NCBI GenBank assembly: GCA_024638885.1
Contig: JAHEJL010000006.1
Coordinates: 1-64,000 of the forward strand
DNA from: Coraliomargarita sp.
GTDB taxonomy: Bacteria > Verrucomicrobiota > Verrucomicrobiia > Opitutales > UBA953
DNA length: 64,000 bases
Reading direction: 5' to 3'
In this document: one piece after another, positions 52,349 through 63,617 of the stretch
Layout of the letters: each line of letters begins with the position of its first letter
Numbering within the stretch: position 1 is the stretch's first letter
Notes under the pieces: generated by a model
Seen by the model: only the letters and a program-made list of their open reading frames with translations
Told to the model about the DNA's origin: nothing
The model's database searches: none
Position numbers and translations under genes: made by a program

Positions 52349-53491
52349 GTGTTCACCCTCCTGAAGACCGATACGACGACGGCCGCCCGCCTCGGCGTCC
52401 TGAAGACCCCCCACGGGGAGGTCCGCACGCCGGTCTTCATGCCGGTGGGCACCCAGGCAACGGTCAAAGGCCTCTCGCCGCAGCAGGTCGCCGAGACCGG
52501 CGCCCAGATCCTGCTCAGCAACACCTACCACCTGAACCTCCGTCCGGGCCGCGAGATCGTCCGCGCCGCCGGGGGTCTCCATAAGTTCATGCACTGGGAC
52601 AAGCCGATCCTCACGGACAGCGGCGGCTTCCAGGTCTTCTCGCTCGCGAAACTCCGCACGATCACCGACGAAGGCATCCACTTCAGCTCCCACCTCGACG
52701 GCAACAAGCTGTTCCTCGACGTGAAGGACTGCTTCGACATCCAGGACGCGCTCGGCTCCGACATCGCGATGGTGCTCGACGAGTGCCCGCCCTACCCGTG
52801 CGACCGCGCTTCGTGCGAAGTCGCCGTGACCCGCTCCATCCGCTGGGCCAAGGAGATGCTCCAGCTGGCCAAGGACCGCGGCTTCCTCGCCTCGGGCCGC
52901 CACCTGTTCTGCATCAACCAGGGCTCGGTCTACGATGACCTCCGCATCCGCTGCGCCGAAGAGCTCGGCGGCCTCGACTTCCCCGGCCACGCCATCGGCG
53001 GCGTGAGCGTCGGCGAACCCGAGGAGCACATGCTCCACCAGGTCGGCCTGGTCGCCCCGCTCCTCCCGAAGAACAAGCCCCGCTACGTCATGGGCGTCGG
53101 CACGCCGCCCCAGCTCCTCCGCATGGTCGCGCTCGGCGCCGACATGTTCGACTGCACGATGCCGACGCGCATCGGCCGCCACGGCGGCGCGTTCACGCCC
53201 GACGGCCCGATCAGCGTGAAGCACCTGCGCTACCGCGAAGACCATCGTCCGCTCGTCGAAGGCATGGACAACTACACCTGCCGCCATTTCTCGCGCGCCT
53301 ACCTACGTCACCTGCATCACGCCGGCGAGCAGCTCGGCGGCACGCTCCTCGCCCTGCATAACATCCACTTCCTCCAGGACCTCATGGCCCAGGCCCACGC
53401 GCACATCGCCGCGGGCGACTTCGCCTCGTGGTCCAAGGCCTGGTGCGAACGTTACGAAGCCGGCGCGAAGGACGAGATTCCCGCGGACTAA
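52349..53491 (+). CDS. tgt: Queuine tRNA-ribosyltransferase
   Basis: TPVFMPVGTQATVKGLSPQQV; ILLSNTYHLNLRPG; LTDSGGFQVFSLAKLR; GGVSVGEPEEHM. Confidence 0.96.
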   Translation: MFTLLKTDTTTAARLGVLKTPHGEVRTPVFMPVGTQATVKGLSPQQVAETGAQILLSNTYHLNLRPGREIVRAAGGLHKFMHWDKPILTDSGGFQVFSLAKLRTITDEGIHFSSHLDGNKLFLDVKDCFDIQDALGSDIAMVLDECPPYPCDRASCEVAVTRSIRWAKEMLQLAKDRGFLASGRHLFCINQGSVYDDLRIRCAEELGGLDFPGHAIGGVSVGEPEEHMLHQVGLVAPLLPKNKPRYVMGVGTPPQLLRMVALGADMFDCTMPTRIGRHGGAFTPDGPISVKHLRYREDHRPLVEGMDNYTCRHFSRAYLRHLHHAGEQLGGTLLALHNIHFLQDLMAQAHAHIAAGDFASWSKAWCERYEAGAKDEIPAD

Positions 53492-53514
53492 GGCCGGAAG
53501 CATAGGGAGCCCGG

Positions 53515-53620
53515 AAAGCGAGGGGGCATCCTACCTTGTGGTAGGGTCGAGCATCCCTGCTCGACCGCGGCCGACCAAGGATGGTCGGCCCTACCACAAG
53601 GTAGGATGCCCCCTCGCTTT
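53515..53620. repeat. 106-bp nested palindrome containing a class 1 BIME-like core (53541-53594)
   Basis: Perfect 26-nt outer arms AAAGCGAGGGGGCATCCTACCTTGTG / CACAAGGTAGGATGCCCCCTCGCTTT. Confidence 0.95.
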
Positions 53621-53629
53621 GACCTTCGG

Positions 53630-53998
53630 TCAGAGCGAGAAACTCTCCCCGCAGGAACAGCTGGCCTTAGCGTTGGGATTCGAGAACTTGAAGCCGCCGC
53701 CGATCATCTTGTCGGAGTAGTCGAGCTGGGTACCCCGGAGATAGAGGGCGGACTTGGGGTCGACCAGGACCTCGACGCCTTCGGAGCGGACCAGGATGTC
53801 GGCCGGCTTGGCCTCGCCCACGAAACGCATCTTGTAGGACAGCCCGTTGCAACCGCCGCCGGAGATCGCGACCCGCAGGAAATTGCCCTGGGCCTCACGG
53901 GCGGCCAAGGCACGGACCTTCACCCCCGCCGGAGCCGTCAGGCGGATCAGGCGCTCATCGGCGATACGCGGGCCGGCGGCTGGTGCGGTGTTGTCCAT
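53630..53998 (-). CDS. IscA/HesB-type iron-sulfur cluster assembly protein
   Basis: FLRVAISGGGCNGLSYKMRF..SALYLRGTQLDY..GFKFSNPNAKASCSCGESF. Confidence 0.93.
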   Translation of the reverse strand: MDNTAPAAGPRIADERLIRLTAPAGVKVRALAAREAQGNFLRVAISGGGCNGLSYKMRFVGEAKPADILVRSEGVEVLVDPKSALYLRGTQLDYSDKMIGGGFKFSNPNAKASCSCGESFSL

Positions 53999-54122
53999 CT
54001 TTGCACAGGAATGCGACGAACCCGCCCAAAGACAAGCCGCCACGCGGATAAGCCCCTCCCCTGCAGGAAAACAGGCTTGCCCGCCGCCCACCCCGGAGGG
54101 ATATGATGTCCGTCCGGGTCAC

Positions 54123-54199
54123 GGTCGCGTAGCTCAGTTGGTTAGAGCGCAGCATTCACATTGCTGAAGTCACAGGTTCAAGTCCTGTCGCGACCACCA
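54123..54199 (+). tRNA. tRNA-Val (anticodon CAC), 3' CCA encoded
   Basis: Cloverleaf: GGTCGCG acceptor / CGCGACC, D arm GCTCAGTTGGTTAGAGC, anticodon stem CAGCA-TTCACAT-TGCTG, T arm ACAGGTTCAAGTCCTGT, ACCA. Confidence 0.95.
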
Positions 54200-54271
54200 C
54201 CCGGAGACTTTCCCGCCCGCCGCTTCGTCGGCCGCGGCTTCTATTAGTTTATAATATTAGAGGTCAGATTG

Positions 54272-54306
54272 TAATTAGGTGTTCCCAGCAAACTGTCGCC
54301 TAATTA
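54272..54306. repeat. AT-rich inverted repeat TAATTAGG...CCTAATTA
   Basis: 8-bp perfect arms, 19-nt spacer, in an AT-rich island. Confidence 0.65.
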
Positions 54307-54390
54307 ATCCATGGGCCTTCGATGGCGTCTCCTTGCGGGCCGATGCCAGCAAGACGCCCTCTCTTTCTTCCCGCCTTCCTTCCGCCTCAG

Positions 54391-54744
54391 ATGTCCGAGT
54401 CCTCGAAACTGCCCGACGATCTCAACGAGCTCCTCGCCCATCTCCACGAGCGGCAGGAGAAACGCGGCAACTGCACCATGAAGGATCGCGCCGACCTCTG
54501 GCTGCGCTTCGGCGGCGAGCAGATGGACATCAGCCCGCCCAACTTCCATCACGCGCTGGCCACCTGGCTGACCAACGCCGGCCTCGTCCCCAAGGACAAG
54601 GCCCAGGACGTCGCGGCGGTCCTCTACTGCCTCGGGGTCACCAACTCGAACAACCTGTTCCAGAAGGTCAATCAGGGCAAACTCGTGCCCATGGGCATCG
54701 GTAAGAACGGTCGCCGGAACGCCAAGGGCCTCCGCAAGGCCTGA
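54391..54744 (+). CDS. Hypothetical protein (117 aa)
   Basis: MSESSKLPDDLNELLAHLHERQEKRGN..; no family recognised. Confidence 0.6.
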   Translation: MSESSKLPDDLNELLAHLHERQEKRGNCTMKDRADLWLRFGGEQMDISPPNFHHALATWLTNAGLVPKDKAQDVAAVLYCLGVTNSNNLFQKVNQGKLVPMGIGKNGRRNAKGLRKA

Positions 54745-54808
54745 CCTGCCCCCTTCCGGGACCACCTGTCCCCGTTGACAAGGACCCGGGGCCTCGGAAG
54801 ATGGCGGC

Positions 54809-56002
54809 ATGAGCCGGCATCAGCAGAGGCGTCAGCAAGAAGTGGCCCGGGCGCGTTCCTTCCTGGAACGTCGCATGCACGACCTGCGGACCCGCCTCAA
54901 CCTGAAGGCCGACGCCGCCCCCCTGCCCGGCGAAGCCGCCTACGAGGACACCGAGATCGGCCGCGCCCCGGGCCAGCTGCCCGCCGCCTCCCCGTTCGAA
55001 TCGACCGCCCCGACCAAGTTCCGCGTCTTCTCCTACGACGAGACCAGCTGCAAGGTGGAGGAGTTCTCCGACCTCGATTCCGTCGGCCGCTACGCCGGCA
55101 AGCAAGGCATGGTCTGGATCCAGGTCCTCGGCATCACCGACCCGCAGATCGTCCACATCGTGGGCGCCTTCTTCGATATCCCGATGCTGGCCCAGGAAGA
55201 CATCCTGACGGCCACCTCCCGCCCGAAGTTCGAGGAACACGGCGACAAGCTCCTCGCGATCGCCCGCGCCGTCCGCATCGGCGTCGAGGAAGACACCCCG
55301 CGCGGCCAGCAGATCTCCATCGTCGCCGCCCAGAACTGGGTCATCTCCTTCCACGAAAACGACGAGAAGGTCTTCGAGGCCGTCGAGAAGCGCATCACCG
55401 ACAACAAAGGCAACATCCGCAAGTGGCACGCCGGCTACCTGCTCTACTCGCTCCTCGACACGCTCGTCGACCGGTTGCTCTACCAGACCGAAGAGATCGA
55501 GGACGCCACGACGGAACTCGAGGATTCCATCCTCAAGGGCACCGATGACTGGGACCTCAACGAGGTCTACCGTCTCAAGCGCGTCGTCGTGCGCCTCAGC
55601 CGCCTCGCCCAGCCGCTCAAGGACATGGTCAGCGTGCTCGAACACTACGAGCATCCGCTGTTGCCGCCCACCTTGGACATGTACCTGCGCGACCTGTACG
55701 ACCATGCGATCCGCGCGGCCGACCGCATCGAGCACGCCCGCATGATCCTGCAGGACCTCCAGGAATACCATCACACCCAGCAGGAACGGAAGACCAACGA
55801 GATCATCCGCGTGCTGACCGTGATGAGCTCGGTCTTCATCCCCCTCACGTTCTTGGTCGGTCTCTGGGGCATGAACTTCCACTTCATGCCGGAGATCCAC
55901 ACGCCGTGGGGCGAGAAATACGGCTACTTCTTCGCGCTCGGCTCGATGGTGGTCCTGACCACGGGCATCATCATCTGGATGAAGCGCAAGCGGTGGTTCT
56001 GA
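54809..56002 (+). CDS. corA: CorA-type magnesium/cobalt transporter
   Basis: C-terminal VFIPLTFLVGLWGMNFHFMPE (GMN motif) and second TM. Confidence 0.95.
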   Translation: MSRHQQRRQQEVARARSFLERRMHDLRTRLNLKADAAPLPGEAAYEDTEIGRAPGQLPAASPFESTAPTKFRVFSYDETSCKVEEFSDLDSVGRYAGKQGMVWIQVLGITDPQIVHIVGAFFDIPMLAQEDILTATSRPKFEEHGDKLLAIARAVRIGVEEDTPRGQQISIVAAQNWVISFHENDEKVFEAVEKRITDNKGNIRKWHAGYLLYSLLDTLVDRLLYQTEEIEDATTELEDSILKGTDDWDLNEVYRLKRVVVRLSRLAQPLKDMVSVLEHYEHPLLPPTLDMYLRDLYDHAIRAADRIEHARMILQDLQEYHHTQQERKTNEIIRVLTVMSSVFIPLTFLVGLWGMNFHFMPEIHTPWGEKYGYFFALGSMVVLTTGIIIWMKRKRWF

Positions 56003-56027
56003 GGGCGCGAAGCGCCGCAGAAGAGAG

Positions 56028-56160
56028 GGCTGAGTCGATGGCTGGATCGATCACAGGTGAGACACGTCAGCCAAAACCAACGGATGCCAGCCTAAGGATT
56101 CAAGACACCCTGCCTTATCTGCCATCGACGCTGTCATCGATGCTGCCATCGATTCAGTCA
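56028..56160. repeat. Inverted dodecamer word element between convergent corA and priA
   Basis: GGCTGAGTCGAT GGCTGGATCGAT ... GCCATCGACGCT GTCATCGATGCT GCCATCGATTCA GTCA. Confidence 0.82.
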
Positions 56161-56167
56161 TCTCGCC

Positions 56168-58426
56168 TCACGCACAATCCTGCGCGTCGACGTCGATGAC
56201 GTCGATGACGTCCTCGTCGCCGAGGATCTTCGCCCGCAGCGGCAACAGGGCCGCGAGGAGGGACTTCACGCCGGTGACGAGATACCAGATGTGCACGCGG
56301 TGCTGGTCCTGGACCTTCTCGAACGGACACGGGGCCGGGCCGCGGATCTCGCAGAGGCCGGGATGGAGCCGTTCGAGTTCCTTGACCCACGCGTCGGCGA
56401 CGAAGTTGACCTTCTCGGCGTTGCGGCCGCGGAAGACGTGCCGGATGAGGTGACGTTCCGGCGGGTAGCCGAACTCGGCGCGCTTCTCGAGCTCCGCGGC
56501 CACGAAGCCGTGGAAGTCGAGCCGCTTGGCGAACTGGATCGGGTCGGAAGCCGGCTGGAAACTCTGGACGACGACGACGCCTTCGAGGTTGCCGCGACCG
56601 GCGCGGCCGGCGACCTGGGTCAGCAGCTGGAACGTACGCTCGGCGGCGCGGAAGTCCGGCAGCTGCAACGAGAGGTCGGCGTCCAGGATGCCAACCAACG
56701 TCACGCGCGGGAAGTCGAGGCCCTTGGCGATCATCTGCGTACCGAGGAGCATGTCATACTTGCCGGCGCGGAAGTCCGACAGGACCTTGCGGAAGAGGTC
56801 CTTCTTGCCCATGGTATCCGCGTCGATGCGGGCCACGCGGGCGCGCGGGAACAGCTGGGCGATGGTCTCCTCGACCTTCTGGGTGCCGTAACCCTTCCAG
56901 CGGACCTTCGGCGAGCGGCAGCTCGGGCAGAGCACCGGGGCGCGCTCCTGGTGGTTGCACAGGTGGCAGCGGGCGGTGTCGTCCGTCCGGTGGAGCGTCA
57001 GCGAGACGCTGCAGCGCTTGCACTGCACGGCCTCCCCGCAGTCCGGACAGACCAGCGAGCGCGAATGGCCGCGGCGGTTCAGGAAGAGGATGGACTGCTC
57101 GCGGCGTTCGAGGCGGGCGCGGATGCCGTCGGTCAGCTCGCGGGAAAGGATGTGCTGGCCCTTCGCATGCAGGACCTCGCGCCGCATGTCCACGATACGG
57201 AAAGCCGGCATCGGCCGGTCGTCGACGCGCTTGGCCATGACGTCCAGCACGTAGCGGCCAGAAGCGGCGTTCTTCCAGGTCTCGAGGGACGGCGTGGCGG
57301 AACCCAGCACGCAGGCCGCGCCGAGCATCGAAGCGCGCATCACCGCGACGTCGCGCCCATGGTACATCGGCGTCTCGCCCTGCTTGAAGGAAGGCTCGTG
57401 CTCTTCGTCGACCACGATGAGGCGCAGGTTCGGCAGCGGGGCGAAGACGGCGGAACGGGCGCCGACCACCACCCTCGCCTGCCCCAGCGACATCGCCATC
57501 CAGGCGTCGAAACGCTCGCCGGCGGAAAGGTGGCTATGCCAGACGACCACCTTGGCGCCGAGGTCGGCGAGGCGGGAACGGAGGCGACCGACCGTCTGCG
57601 GCGTGAGCGCGACCTCGGGGACGAGGAAGATCGCCGAGCCGCCTTCGGCCACGACCTTGCGGATGAGCGCCACGTAGACCTCGGTCTTGCCGGAGCCGGT
57701 GACGCCGTGCAGCAGGTGCGCCCGGAAGGCCTTCGCATCGAGGGTCTTCGTCACGGAGTCCACCGCGGCGACCTGCTCGGCGTTCAGCGTATGTCCGACC
57801 GAGGCGACGGTCTCCCCCTCGGCATAAGGGTCGTTGTAGGCCACGCGCCAGAGCACGCTGGCGTCTTCCTTGACCGTGCCGGCCTTGATGAGGGCGTCGA
57901 CGGCCTGCTGGGCGACGCCGAGGCCTTCGACCATCTTGGCGCGATCGGCGGGCTCCTTCTGACCGGAAAGAAAATCGATGACCTGCGCCTGACGCGGGGC
58001 CTTCTTGCGAAGCTTCGCGAGCGTCTCGGCGTCGGGCGGCGCGATGAGCGTGAGCAGGCGTCGCAGCACCGGGCGCACGCCCTTGCGGACCGCGGCCGGC
58101 AGGACGGTCTCCAAGACCGAGTTCAGCCCGCAGCCATAGTAGCTGGCCATCCATTCGGCCAGCTTGCAGCAGTCCGGCGTCATCACCGGTTGCTCGTGCT
58201 CGAGCGAGATCACGCTGCGCAGGCGCGCGGCGGGCGGCGGTTCGGCCGGGTATTTCCAGACGACCCCGATGCTCGTCCGTCCGCCAAGAGGCACGCGGAC
58301 CAGCTGGCCGACCTGCAGGATGTCCTTCAGGGCCGCCGGGACGGAGTACGAGTAGGCCCGGGCCCCGCCGTCAAACGGGACCACCTCGGCGACGCCGGGT
58401 TCGATTTCTCCGAAGAGATCGGGCAC
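56168..58426 (-). CDS. priA: Primosomal protein N' (PriA helicase)
   Basis: LLHGVTGSGKTEVYVALIRK; VVDEEHEPSFKQ; ILFLNRRGHSRSLVCPDCGEAVQCKRCSVSLTLH; Zn-binding Cys clusters. Confidence 0.96.
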   Translation of the reverse strand: MPDLFGEIEPGVAEVVPFDGGARAYSYSVPAALKDILQVGQLVRVPLGGRTSIGVVWKYPAEPPPAARLRSVISLEHEQPVMTPDCCKLAEWMASYYGCGLNSVLETVLPAAVRKGVRPVLRRLLTLIAPPDAETLAKLRKKAPRQAQVIDFLSGQKEPADRAKMVEGLGVAQQAVDALIKAGTVKEDASVLWRVAYNDPYAEGETVASVGHTLNAEQVAAVDSVTKTLDAKAFRAHLLHGVTGSGKTEVYVALIRKVVAEGGSAIFLVPEVALTPQTVGRLRSRLADLGAKVVVWHSHLSAGERFDAWMAMSLGQARVVVGARSAVFAPLPNLRLIVVDEEHEPSFKQGETPMYHGRDVAVMRASMLGAACVLGSATPSLETWKNAASGRYVLDVMAKRVDDRPMPAFRIVDMRREVLHAKGQHILSRELTDGIRARLERREQSILFLNRRGHSRSLVCPDCGEAVQCKRCSVSLTLHRTDDTARCHLCNHQERAPVLCPSCRSPKVRWKGYGTQKVEETIAQLFPRARVARIDADTMGKKDLFRKVLSDFRAGKYDMLLGTQMIAKGLDFPRVTLVGILDADLSLQLPDFRAAERTFQLLTQVAGRAGRGNLEGVVVVQSFQPASDPIQFAKRLDFHGFVAAELEKRAEFGYPPERHLIRHVFRGRNAEKVNFVADAWVKELERLHPGLCEIRGPAPCPFEKVQDQHRVHIWYLVTGVKSLLAALLPLRAKILGDEDVIDVIDVDAQDCA

Positions 58427-58483
58427 AGGAGGAGCCTCGCCGAGGCGAAGCGGGGATTCAAGCGAGGGTTACCGACCGGACCC

Positions 58484-59647
58484 TCATTTGCCTGCCGGCT
58501 TCTCGCCTTTGACCAGCGGGCTGGCCGGAATGGCGACCTTGGCCGGCTCATCCGGGTGCGACGGGTCGAACGGGACCACCGAAGCCGCCAGGAAAGGCGC
58601 CAGCTCGGGGACGCCGCTGCGGATGCCCTCGACCGCGCAACGGGCCATCTCGTAGGCGCCATAGGCGCTGAAGTGCGTATCGTCGCGGAGCGGAGCCGTC
58701 TGGCCCGGGAAGGTGTTCGCCGGGTAGTGGAGGAGCGCGAGCTTGCTCGGTTCGACGCCGAGGGCCTGATAGACCTGCTTCGAGGTCGCGTTGAGGTCGA
58801 TCAGCGGGACGGATAGTTCCTTGGCGACGCGGCGGACGGCCTCCGGGAAGTCACCCAGCGATTCGAAGACCTTGCCCTGCTCGTCGAAGCGGCGGCGGGC
58901 CACGGCGGTGATCAGCACCGGCTTGGCGCCCTTGGCGCGGATGGCGGCGACATATTCGCGGAGACTGTTCGCGTAAGTCGTGAAGGCGCCGACGCCCTCC
59001 CCTTTCTCCTTCTGATCGTTATGGCCGAACTGGATGAGCACGAAGTCGCCGGCCCGGAGCTGCGAGAGCACCTTGTCGAAACGACGCTCACCCTTGAAGG
59101 AACGGAGCGCCCGGCCGGATTCGGCGTGATTGGCGACGGCGACCTTCGGGCCGAAGAACAGCGGCAGCGCCTGGCCCCAACCGACGTAGGGTTCGTGGTT
59201 CTGATCGCAGACGGTGGAGTCGCCGGCGAGGAAGACGCGGAGCACCGACGGGTCCGCCGGTTGCACCGAGACCACGCGGGCCCGGGCCGTCGTACCGAGG
59301 AATTCGAGGGACAACGCATCGTCCCAGGTCGGCATGCCCGACGTGTTGCCTTTGATCGCCACGCGACCCCCGGCGTATTCCGGGCGGCGGACATCGATGA
59401 GGAAGGTGCGGGTCTCCGTGCGGCCCTTCGGCACCGTCACGTTGAGGGCCATCAGCCGGCGGGCCTCGGCCTTGACCGTCGTGACCGAGTCGGCATCGGC
59501 CGCGCCGAACTCGACCGTCACCTGGTAGATCCCTTCCGGCCGAGGTTCGCGATACGCGCCCGAGGGGCGTTCGGCCGAACCGGCGAAGACGAAACCTTCC
59601 GCCGCGCCGGCGGTGAGGACGAGACAGCAGCAGACGAGGCGGAACAT
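58484..59647 (-). CDS. Secreted SGNH/GDSL hydrolase (rhamnogalacturonan acetylesterase-like)
   Basis: Signal peptide; VFLAGDSTVCDQNHEPYVGWGQALP; FVLIQFGHNDQKEKGEG; RDDTHFSAYGAYEMA. Confidence 0.85.
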   Translation of the reverse strand: MFRLVCCCLVLTAGAAEGFVFAGSAERPSGAYREPRPEGIYQVTVEFGAADADSVTTVKAEARRLMALNVTVPKGRTETRTFLIDVRRPEYAGGRVAIKGNTSGMPTWDDALSLEFLGTTARARVVSVQPADPSVLRVFLAGDSTVCDQNHEPYVGWGQALPLFFGPKVAVANHAESGRALRSFKGERRFDKVLSQLRAGDFVLIQFGHNDQKEKGEGVGAFTTYANSLREYVAAIRAKGAKPVLITAVARRRFDEQGKVFESLGDFPEAVRRVAKELSVPLIDLNATSKQVYQALGVEPSKLALLHYPANTFPGQTAPLRDDTHFSAYGAYEMARCAVEGIRSGVPELAPFLAASVVPFDPSHPDEPAKVAIPASPLVKGEKPAGK

Positions 59648-59660
59648 AAAGGGACGCCGC

Positions 59661-60358
59661 TTAGGCGTGGACGTCGATCGTCGGGGTGCCCGAGTGGGCC
59701 GCGATGCGGGCGCACATCAGGGCCCAGAAGCAGCCGATGCAGTTGGCCACGACCAGCTGGAGGTCGAGCGGCATGCTGTAGAAGATCAGCGTCCCCGGCA
59801 GCCAGACGAAGTAGTTGGTCAGCAGGTTCGGAAGCACGACGCGGCGATACCAGCCCGGGCGCATCGCCTCGCGCAGACGGCCGAGGTCCCATTCGCAATC
59901 CTTCCAGAGATGGGAGATCGCGTTGCCGGGAGCGCCGATGAGCGTGGTGAAGAGCGACATGTCGACCAGCACCTTGAGCAGCACGGTGCCCATCGTCGGC
60001 TCATTGCCGAACCAGGCCGCCTGCAGCCCGTAGAAGTAGCTGACGATCATCCCGATCAGCGCCCACCAGGTCATGCTGTGGATGAGGTCGAGGAACGGGT
60101 GCTTCGGACGCAGCTTGGGGAACAGCATCCGGAAGATCCACGGCGTGAGGCCGGAGGTGATCGCGGTGCAGATCGCGGCGAAGGCCATCGGGTTGGCGCG
60201 GTTGAGGGCGCCGATCCGGTTGAGGCCCACGGCGACCGCCGGGACGTTGTAATAAGCCACGACCAGACCGGCCGCGCCGAGCAGGATGATGGCCAGCGGG
60301 ACGGCGTTGTCGCGGGCAGCCTTGATGCCGGCGGTCAGGGGGGAGGCGGAAGCGTCGG

Positions 60359-60362
<4 letters not shown>
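59661..60362 (-). CDS. Multi-pass membrane protein, uncharacterised
   Basis: MTDASASPLTAG start overlaps gatB stop; several TM; C-terminal FVWLPGTLIFYSMPLDLQLVVANCIGCFWALM. Confidence 0.65.
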
Positions 60363-61860
<1,498 letters not shown>

Positions 61861-61864
<4 letters not shown>

Positions 61865-63318
61865 AGGGCGGCTTGCTGGTGGGCGAAACCATGGGCGGCC
61901 TCGAAGAGGCGGCCCGCGGCGAGGAGTTTGGCTTCGGAGAGCGGCGCTCCGACGAGGTGGAAGCCGACCGGGAGATGGCCGGACTTGCCGCAAGGGACCG
62001 AGATCGCCGGGAGTCCGGCGAGGTTCGCGGGAATCGTGAAGATGTCCTCGAGGTAGAGCTGCAGCGGATCCGAAGCCTTCTCGCCGACCTTGAAGGCGGG
62101 CGTCGGGACGGTCGGGGTGAGCAGCACGTCGACGCCGGCGAGGGCGGCGAGGTACTCGGCGCGGATCTTCGCGCGAGCACGGAGGGCGCGGACGTAATAC
62201 GCGTCGGCGTAACCGGCGCTGAGCACGAACGTGCCGAGCAGGATGCGGCGCTTCACTTCGGGGCCGAAGCCTTCGGAGCGGCTCGCGGTCATCATCTCGA
62301 CCGGCGTGCCGGCGACCGCGGAGCGATGGCCGTAGCGGACGCCGTCATAGCGGCCGAGGTTCGAGGAAGCCTCGGCGGTCGCGACGACGTAGTACGTCGG
62401 CACGGCGAGGTCGGCGGAGGGCAGTTCGACCTCGGAGATCGCGCAACCCTGGGCGCGGTAGAACTCGACGGCGGCGTTCACCGCGGCGGCGACCTCGGGG
62501 GCGACGCCCTTGCCGAGGAAGCCCTTCGGGATGCCGATGCGCAGCTGCTTGGCGTCACCGGCCGGCGTAAGCGCGCGGTCGGACGGCCCGAAGCAGGTCA
62601 TGTCGCGCGCGTCGGCGGAAGCCAGCGCGTCGAGCAGGAGTTCGCAGTCTTCGACGCTGCGGGCCATCGGGCCGATCTGGTCGAGCGACGAAGCGAAAGC
62701 GACGAGGCCGAAGCGGGAGATCAGGCCGTAGGTGGGCTTGAGGCCGACCACGCCGCAGTGCGAAGCGGGCTGGCGGATCGAGCCGCCGGTATCGGAACCG
62801 AGCGAGAGCGGCACGAGGCCGGCCGCGAGGGCCGCGGCGCTGCCGCCGGAAGAACCGCCCGGGATGCGGGCGAGGTCCCAAGGATTGAACGTCTTGCGGA
62901 GCGCCGAGTTCTCCGTGGAGGAGCCCATCGCGAACTCGTCCATGTTCAGGCGACCGTAGAGGATCGCGCCGGCGGCGCGGAGGCGTTCGGCGACGTGGGA
63001 GTCGTAAGGCGAGACCAGCGGCGCGAGCATCTTGCTCGAGCAGGTGAGCGGCTGGCCCTTCACCGCGATGTTGTCCTTGATCGCGACCGGGATGCCTTCG
63101 AGCGGGCCCCTGCCCTGCCCGGCCTTGCGGCGGGCGTCGGAAGCGTCGGCCTGCGCGAGCACGTCGGCCTGGTCGAGGTGCGTGAAGGCGCCGACCTTGT
63201 CGTTCACCGCCTGGTAGCGGGCGATCAGCGCCTCGCAGAGGGCGCGGGACGTGAGCGTGCCGGCCGCGAGGCGGCGGCCGAGCTCGGCGGCGGAAAGCGT
63301 GTGGAGCGCGTCGGCCAT
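61861..63318 (-). CDS. gatA: Asp-tRNA(Asn)/Glu-tRNA(Gln) amidotransferase subunit A
   Basis: GIPVAIKDNIAVKGQPLTCSSKML; PGGSSGGSAAALAAGLVPLSLGSDTGGSIRQPASHCGVVGLKPTYG. Confidence 0.97.
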
Positions 63319-63321
63319 GGC

Positions 63322-63612
63322 TTAGGATTCGTCGTCCACGACGCGCGGGACGGAGATCTGCCCGTCGCGCGAGGCGGGGGCGATGCGGGTGACGGCGTCG
63401 GCGCCGAGGACCGGACCCGGCTCGTCGGAGCGGAGCGCGGCTTCGTCGACGACGCGGGCGTCGTCGATCGTCGCGGGCAGGTCGGCTTTCGCCAGCGCCT
63501 GGAAGTGACCCAGGATCTGGCTGAGCTGCGACGAGTAGAGCGCCTTCTCCTCGGCCGTGAGGCTGAGGCGGGCGAGCTTCGCGAGGTGGTCGATGTCGAA
63601 ACCTTCGGCCAT
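63322..63612 (-). CDS. gatC: Asp-tRNA(Asn)/Glu-tRNA(Gln) amidotransferase subunit C
   Basis: IDHLAKLARLSLTAEEKALYSSQLSQILGHF..DEPGP. Confidence 0.93.
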   Translation of the reverse strand: MAEGFDIDHLAKLARLSLTAEEKALYSSQLSQILGHFQALAKADLPATIDDARVVDEAALRSDEPGPVLGADAVTRIAPASRDGQISVPRVVDDES

Positions 63613-63617
63613 GGGCG

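Noticed and set aside
54123-54199. tRNA-Val as an attachment site of an integrated element
   Set aside because: No duplicated tRNA 3' end, integrase or foreign cargo nearby.
56291-58816. 841-aa plus-strand ORF opposite priA
   Set aside because: Same shadow-ORF effect; priA motifs on the minus strand are unambiguous.
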